Assembly (NCBI GenBank): GCA_021846005.1
Contig: JAJZIZ010000028.1
Span: 1 to 8,295 of the forward strand
Direction: 5' to 3'
Length of the DNA: 8,295 nt
Source of the DNA: Microcaldota archaeon
Lineage (GTDB): Archaea; Micrarchaeota; Micrarchaeia; Micrarchaeales; CABMGC01
Under the pieces are notes generated by a model. That model worked only from the letters and a program-made list of their open reading frames with translations, was not told the DNA's origin and made no database searches. Position numbers and translations under genes: made by a program. Shown piece after piece: positions 5,456 through 8,295 of the stretch (positions within the stretch are counted from its first letter, which is position 1; the number at the start of each line of letters is the position of its first letter).

Positions 5456-5752
5456 ATGCCGGGAAGTTTCAACGTCAGCAGAATAGATCTTAAAAAAATG
5501 CTTACGGCACTCGGAATAGGAGAAGGCGCCGCTGAAGAGCTGGTCAACAAACTGAACAAGATGCACAGGCACGTCAATGTGATATTTTTTGTAGACATGC
5601 TTGAGAAGCTTGGATTGAGGCAGTATGACATAAACAACATTTTGAGAAGGATAGGAATCGATGATACCACAATAGCGGAAGTCTTCAATGTCCTTGATGA
5701 GGAAAGAATAAAAAGCACTTTCGGCAGGCTGGTAAAGCTCGAGGTTGATTGA
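5456..5752 (+). CDS. Small helical protein related to the ATPase C-terminal domain
   Basis: I do not recognise a named family. The 98-residue protein is predicted all-helical, with repeated L-x-x-[LI]-G-[IL] turns at about residues 16-21, 49-54 and 63-68. Residues 16-80 align without gaps to residues 436-500 of the preceding ATPase at a constant offset of 420. Over residues 45-80 about 12 of 36 positions are identical, including FV--L, LR-IG and I--VF. It therefore looks like a standalone copy of the ATPase C-terminal domain, perhaps for heteromeric contacts or for capping the hexamer (inference). Its ATG follows the ATPase TGA with no gap, so the two are translationally coupled. No signal peptide or membrane segment is present, so it is cytoplasmic. 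Confidence 0.75.
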   Translation: MPGSFNVSRIDLKKMLTALGIGEGAAEELVNKLNKMHRHVNVIFFVDMLEKLGLRQYDINNILRRIGIDDTTIAEVFNVLDEERIKSTFGRLVKLEVD

Positions 5753-6133
5753 GTGGAAAAAAGAATTAGTTACTGCATGATATGCGGGAAGAAAAAGGAA
5801 GGCATAGAGATAGAAGAGGATGACGTAATTAGAACCATCAGATGGTTTAACAGGAAGGTGCTTAAGACACCCAATAAGAACAACAGGATAGTCATATGCG
5901 GCGACTGTTATGACAAATACAAAAAGTACAGGAAGAGATACAAGTCAAGGCAGAGGACATACTTGATACTAGGTGTCTTGTTTGCGATTTTTGGAATCAT
6001 AGTCGCACAGAACAAGATAATTGCTGTGCTCCTGGGTATTGTAATAATAATCGCATTGTACCTGCTCTCTTTCCTTAGCTACATGCCAGAGCTTAAGCTG
6101 AAGCCTGAAGCTGCTGGAAAAAAGAAGCGCTGA
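5753..6133 (+). CDS. Zinc-ribbon protein with two membrane segments
   Basis: This 126-residue protein starts at a GTG directly after the preceding stop, with Shine-Dalgarno GAGGT at 5741-5745 seven bases upstream. It has cysteine pairs C8-C11 (CMIC) and C49-C52 (CGDC) that fit a small zinc-binding domain. A strongly basic stretch follows (KYKKYRKRYKSRQR, 55-68), then two hydrophobic helices at about 70-85 and 88-110, and a basic tail. The zinc domain and both ends are probably cytoplasmic. I do not recognise the family. As third gene of the operon it may be the membrane partner of the ATPase, which is inference from position only. It converges on rpl34e with 23 bp between the stops. Confidence 0.75.
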   Translation: MEKRISYCMICGKKKEGIEIEEDDVIRTIRWFNRKVLKTPNKNNRIVICGDCYDKYKKYRKRYKSRQRTYLILGVLFAIFGIIVAQNKIIAVLLGIVIIIALYLLSFLSYMPELKLKPEAAGKKKR

Positions 6134-6156
6134 AACTGTGACAGCGGCCAACAGTC

Positions 6157-6483
6157 TTAGTGAGAGACCATCTGGAGAATATAGGCTCTCTGTTTCACGC
6201 TTACATCGCTCATTTTCATCTCTCCATGCTCGATTCTGCTTGCGTACTTGACGACTTCCGAAGCACATGTACCGCACAGAACTCCGCCGAATATCCTGGA
6301 ATTGGTCTTAAGGCTCTTGCCTTTGGCGTTCTTCTTGATGGATATTCCGCTCAGCTCCTTCTCGCATATACTGCAATGCGGCATCGAATTCTTCCTTCTT
6401 GTATAGTGCACTACGTGTCTGCCCGTGGGCGTGACCCTGTCGAGCCTTCTCATGCTTCTTGATCTCTGCATAGGTTTTGGCAA
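6157..6483 (-). CDS. rpl34e: Large-subunit ribosomal protein eL34 (L34e)
   Basis: This 108-residue ribosomal protein has the family N-terminus MPKPMQRSRSMRRLDRVTPT, then the HYTRRKNS segment and four cysteines, C37-x2-C40 and C70-x2-C73, forming the zinc ribbon. It binds 23S rRNA in the large subunit of archaea and eukaryotes. The start is a TTG at 6483: it yields the conserved MP-K/R-P opening and has GGTG five bases upstream, whereas the ATG at 6471 would cut off the conserved residues. Archaeal eL34 is often around 90 residues, so this one has a somewhat longer C-terminus. It is the last gene of the adkA-DUF106-rpl34e cluster, 16 bp after DUF106, an order conserved in many archaea. Confidence 0.93.
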   Translation of the reverse strand: MPKPMQRSRSMRRLDRVTPTGRHVVHYTRRKNSMPHCSICEKELSGISIKKNAKGKSLKTNSRIFGGVLCGTCASEVVKYASRIEHGEMKMSDVSVKQRAYILQMVSH

Positions 6484-6499
6484 TTTAACACCTTGAATA

Positions 6500-6991
6500 T
6501 CATTCTTGCGTTTCCTTTTCCTCCTTGAATGAAGACTGCATGAGGCCGAAGTTGTATTTGTGCTTCAGGCGCCTCCTGTCGTAGAAAGCTATAAGCTGCT
6601 GGAGGACCATCGTCAGTATCAGCGAGAATACTATGAATGCAAGGCCATAGTTCAGTGTTATTGAGAATATATGGAAATTTGGCACATTGCTGAAGTACTT
6701 TGGAAGCACCAGATAGTAGAGCACTGCGTATAGTGGCAATGTGACTATCATCGGCTTCATCTGCATCTTCATGCTCTCGGAGCTTACAGCTATGAGCTCC
6801 TTCTGTTTCTCAGCTATGGTCTCCTTGCTTGCATTCTGCTTGGTAAGCTCCATAAGATGCTTTTGGTGCTTGTTCATGTGCGCCCTCAGCTCGTACATCC
6901 TGTCAACGTCTATCAGAAGCCTTTGGAGAAGTATCAAAAGTACTGAATACGCTATTGCGAGGCCTATTATTTCTATCTGCAGCGGAATCAT
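6500..6991 (-). CDS. DUF106 membrane protein (Oxa1/EMC3 superfamily)
   Basis: This 163-residue integral membrane protein has hydrophobic helices at about 5-26, 80-97 and 112-134. A charged, helical hairpin-like segment (30-76: MYELRAHMNKHQKHLMELTKQ and onward) lies between the first two. This topology, three membrane helices and a cytosolic coiled coil, is that of archaeal DUF106, related to YidC/Oxa1, Get1, EMC3 and TMCO1. These proteins help insert membrane proteins and can contact the ribosome through the coiled coil. The ATG follows the adkA stop with no gap, so translation is coupled. The position between adkA and rpl34e is the classical archaeal arrangement, usually downstream of secY, which fits a role in membrane protein biogenesis. 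Confidence 0.9.
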   Translation of the reverse strand: MIPLQIEIIGLAIAYSVLLILLQRLLIDVDRMYELRAHMNKHQKHLMELTKQNASKETIAEKQKELIAVSSESMKMQMKPMIVTLPLYAVLYYLVLPKYFSNVPNFHIFSITLNYGLAFIVFSLILTMVLQQLIAFYDRRRLKHKYNFGLMQSSFKEEKETQE

Positions 6992-7558
6992 TCAAACACT
7001 CTTTCCAATTATTTCTTTTATTGCGTCTTCAAGATCTTTTATTGCAGTCTCTACCTGATTCTGCCTGTTTTTTACTATGTAAAGAGGCAGGTTAAGATGA
7101 GCGGCATAATATGAGGCGATAGAAATATTTATTCGCCTTTGTTCATGGATTTCCTCTTCTGGCTCGTCCTCGCGGGATCTCGTCTTGTCGGTAAGCCTCC
7201 TGAACATTATATCGTTTGCATGTGCATCTATATATATTATGCCCTTGAGGTCTTTCATCATATCAAGGTCTGACCTTGAAAATCCAGGAACATAACGCGT
7301 TTTTTTCTTGACGGTAAGATGGGTGTCTATGAGAAGGTCTTCATCCATTTTGTTTATGGTGTTCTCTATTACTGATTTTCTTATCGAGGCTATTTCCTCG
7401 TAGGTCATATATCTCAGCCTGTCCCTGTCCGTGACGCCGTTAGTTGAGGATAATTTAAGCATTTCGTCGGCAAATCCTATTATCTTAATTACTTTCACTC
7501 CTTCAAGAACTGTAGATTTTCCAGAACCTGGAGTCCCAGTAACAAGTATTTTTACCAT
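6992..7558 (-). CDS. adkA: Archaeal-type adenylate kinase
   Basis: This enzyme catalyses ATP + AMP to 2 ADP. From the ATG at 7558 the protein is 188 residues, close to the usual archaeal AdkA length (about 190). It has the P-loop GTPGSGKST (8-16), the DTH motif (78-80) followed by YVPGF (89-93), and an arginine-rich lid segment RRLTDKTRSREDEPEEEI. A TTG at 7570 would add MRVH and has no support, since family members begin within a few residues of the P-loop strand. The helix after the P-loop appears about eight residues shorter than I recall for methanogen AdkA, although the catalytic motifs remain. The gene starts a three-gene cluster with DUF106 and rpl34e; the usual upstream partner secY is absent. 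Some archaeal AdkA proteins also bind RNA. Confidence 0.9.
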   Translation of the reverse strand: MVKILVTGTPGSGKSTVLEGVKVIKIIGFADEMLKLSSTNGVTDRDRLRYMTYEEIASIRKSVIENTINKMDEDLLIDTHLTVKKKTRYVPGFSRSDLDMMKDLKGIIYIDAHANDIMFRRLTDKTRSREDEPEEEIHEQRRINISIASYYAAHLNLPLYIVKNRQNQVETAIKDLEDAIKEIIGKSV

Positions 7559-7609
7559 ATGAACACGCAATTTTTACAATAGAGGTTTACACCAACAATA
7601 GATAGTAGC

Positions 7610-7624
7610 ATTTAAGATATATAG
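7610..7624. promoter_or_regulatory. TATA region usable in both directions
   Basis: ATTTAAGATATATAG is TATA-like on both strands (minus: CTATATATCTTAAAT). Facing left it lies about 52-66 bp before the adkA ATG, predicting a leader of about 30 nt. Facing right it sits about 25 bp before the start of the structured stretch near 7640. Confidence 0.45.
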
Positions 7625-7635
7625 TTTTTTGTCTA

Positions 7636-7806
7636 GGCGGAGGCTTTCTCCGAAGAAGGCGTGGAAACCACATGGAGGGTTAAAACCTTCTCGTGCGTAC
7701 GAAATATTCTGTTTCCAGATATGATTTCTGGAGTTTTCCGCAGATGTGAATCCAACACCGCTATTTACGTCTCCTCAATTCTAAGAACTTCTTTGGAGAA
7801 CTGAGA
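7636..7806 (+). ncRNA. Candidate structured RNA upstream of adkA, unknown family
   Basis: This gene-free stretch carries a chain of hairpins: GCTTTCT-CCGA-AGAAGGC (7643-7660), GTGG-AAA-CCAC (7661-7671), GGAGGGT-TAAA-ACCTTCT (7674-7691), TCCAGA/TCTGGA with a 7-nt loop (7714-7732), and a long stem from CTCA at 7774 to TGAG at 7805. The first and third contain G-U pairs only if read on the plus strand; on the minus strand those become C-A mismatches. The last is a better stem on the minus strand, so the direction is not settled. A TATA-like box precedes it and T-rich sequence (7806-7826) follows on the plus strand. Alternatives are a remnant of a transposon end related to the nearby TnpB element, or an untranslated region of the minus-strand genes. 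Confidence 0.35.
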
Positions 7807-7824
7807 TTTATATTTATTATATGT

Positions 7825-8007
7825 TTATTCTGTTATCGCTCTGAGAACCTTTTGGAAGACATCAGTTATCTCCGGGTCAAGTACACCTGCGACCTTTGAT
7901 GTTGCAATTCTGAATCTCTCCGTTAGTTCAGGATCAATTTTTGTTCCTTTATAGGCCTCAGTTTTAGGGGTGAGCGCAAGGCACTCATCATCGTCCCCAT
8001 GTGACAT
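7825..8007 (-). CDS. Orphan 60-residue ORF next to the TnpB element
   Basis: I do not recognise this protein. The ORF runs from an ATG at 8007 to TAA at 7825. The N-terminal eight residues (MSHGDDDE) overlap or abut the predicted transposon end, and an in-frame TGA stop lies just upstream inside the right-end hairpin. The rest (KIDPELTERFRIATSKVAGVLDPEITDVFQKVLRAITE) looks like a soluble, mildly acidic helical protein. It could be a small real gene, or the C-terminal remnant of a gene split by the insertion, with a start codon supplied by the element. No ribosome site beyond GAGAGG directly before the ATG is seen. Confidence 0.4.
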   Translation of the reverse strand: MSHGDDDECLALTPKTEAYKGTKIDPELTERFRIATSKVAGVLDPEITDVFQKVLRAITE

Positions 8008-8010
8008 CCT

Positions 8011-8031
8011 CTCTCAACTAAAGGTTGAGAG
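8011..8031 (-). repeat. Right-end hairpin of the TnpB element
   Basis: CTCTCAAC (8-bp arm), a 5-nt loop and GTTGAGAG form a perfect stem-loop; the tnpB stop codon TAG begins in its loop. IS200/IS605 right ends carry subterminal hairpins that TnpA recognises, and the matching RNA is the scaffold 3' end of the omega-RNA that TnpB uses. Confidence 0.65.
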
Positions 8032-8295
8032 CTTCCCCTGTGTTTGCAAGGTATGTTCTCAGTTCTTCGGGAATTGCCTCCTGTTGAGGTCTTACGTTCT
8101 CTCCCTGAGCGTGACTTTCCCTCTGTCCGAGGGTAGCTCTTTTGAGTATGTTTATTGATGCGTTTATGTCCCTGTCCAACCGCAGACCGCATCTGTCGCA
8201 GATGTATTCTCTTTGAGAAAGTGGCATCTCCTTTATACTGCCACAATCACTGCATTCTTTGGATGTGTTCCTTGCATCCACCTCATAGACTTTCA
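8018..8295 (-). CDS. tnpB: TnpB RNA-guided nuclease, C-terminal part only
   Basis: The frame enters from the right edge and ends at TAG (8018-8020), giving 91 residues in view. It shows the TnpB zinc ribbon, with CSDCG and CDRCG, preceded by YEVDARNTSKE, and the last RuvC motif DRDINASINI with its catalytic Asp. TnpB is the RNA-guided DNA endonuclease of IS200/IS605 elements and the ancestor of Cas12; it cuts DNA next to a short target-adjacent motif and helps retain the element. The upstream RuvC-I and -II motifs, needed to judge whether the enzyme is intact, are outside the window. The tail after the RuvC motif (about 40 residues) is ordinary in length. A GTG at 8281 is internal, not a start, because the frame stays open to the edge. 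Confidence 0.88.
   Translation of the reverse strand, partial: KVYEVDARNTSKECSDCGSIKEMPLSQREYICDRCGLRLDRDINASINILKRATLGQRESHAQGENVRPQQEAIPEELRTYLANTGEALNL

Larger units (their letters stand above)
8001..8295 (-). mobile_element. 3' end of an IS200/IS605-type (tnpB-bearing) element
   Basis: The interval contains the C-terminal part of tnpB and, overlapping its stop, a strong hairpin typical of the right end of these elements. The boundary near 8001 is my estimate, placed after the AGGATGTCAC (minus strand) that follows the hairpin. The other end lies outside the window, so it is unknown whether a tnpA transposase is present or the element is a tnpB-only derivative. Confidence 0.6.

Noticed and set aside
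6160..6462. A 100-codon plus-strand frame after the three-gene operon
   Set aside because: It is antisense to rpl34e, which is unmistakable.
7633..7758. A 41-codon minus-strand frame from a GTG through the hairpin-rich stretch, ending in TPSSEKASA
   Set aside because: It could be a decayed transposase tail, but there is no recognisable motif, no ribosome site, and the hairpin structure explains the composition better.
7923..8246. A 107-codon minus-strand frame overlapping the tnpB end and the orphan ORF
   Set aside because: It is out of frame with the TnpB zinc ribbon and RuvC motif and has a shadow-like basic composition.
1..8295. CRISPR array
   Set aside because: No regularly spaced identical repeats of 20-40 bp were seen anywhere; the short direct repeats at 992-1019 number only two.

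Overview
The window looks like a chromosomal fragment of an archaeon, most probably from the DPANN lineages (Micrarchaeota/ARMAN or close relatives). It carries an archaeal/eukaryotic ribosomal protein (eL34), an archaeal-type adenylate kinase, a DUF106 membrane protein and a pilin-like protein whose N-terminus (QSAMEYLMTYGWAILII) is a typical archaeal class III signal peptide. TATA-like boxes lie about 25-35 bp ahead of several start codons, giving no or short leaders. The lineage call rests on the pilin N-terminus and gene content only; no rRNA is present.

Layout from left to right. Positions 1-919 (minus) hold the N-terminal three quarters of a DUF4143-type AAA+ ATPase. It is followed by an AT-rich regulatory stretch with inverted and direct repeats, a compact GC-rich element at about 1030-1140 that folds like an RNA, and a T-rich tract. 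A vapB-vapC toxin-antitoxin pair (plus) follows behind a palindrome-rich promoter. Next come a membrane-anchored, sequon-rich SlyD/FKBP prolyl isomerase (plus) and a 46-residue DUF5679 zinc-ribbon gene (minus).

The centre of the window (3044-6133, plus) is a cell-surface/secretion-like block. A class III signal-peptide pilin with a LamG lectin-like domain ends in a perfect 24-bp palindromic terminator. It is followed by a tightly packed three-gene operon: a VirB4/HerA-type ATPase, a 98-residue helical protein that matches the ATPase's own C-terminal domain without gaps, and a zinc-ribbon protein with two membrane segments. My inference is that the ATPase powers a pilus or export machine, that the small protein docks onto it or replaces its C-terminal domain, and that the third protein is a membrane partner.

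On the minus strand from 7558 to 6157 lies the conserved archaeal cluster adkA - DUF106 (EMC3/Oxa1 superfamily) - rpl34e, converging on the operon with only about 23 bp between. Upstream of adkA are a shared two-way TATA region, a structured non-coding stretch (about 7636-7806), a 60-residue orphan ORF, and the 3' end of a TnpB (IS200/IS605-type) gene with its right-end hairpin. The hairpin carries the tnpB stop codon, and a possible omega-RNA guide lies just past it.

The points most worth a second look are the duplicated domain in the ATPase operon, the two candidate structured RNAs, the Asp-to-Asn change in the VapC active site, and the TnpB right end.
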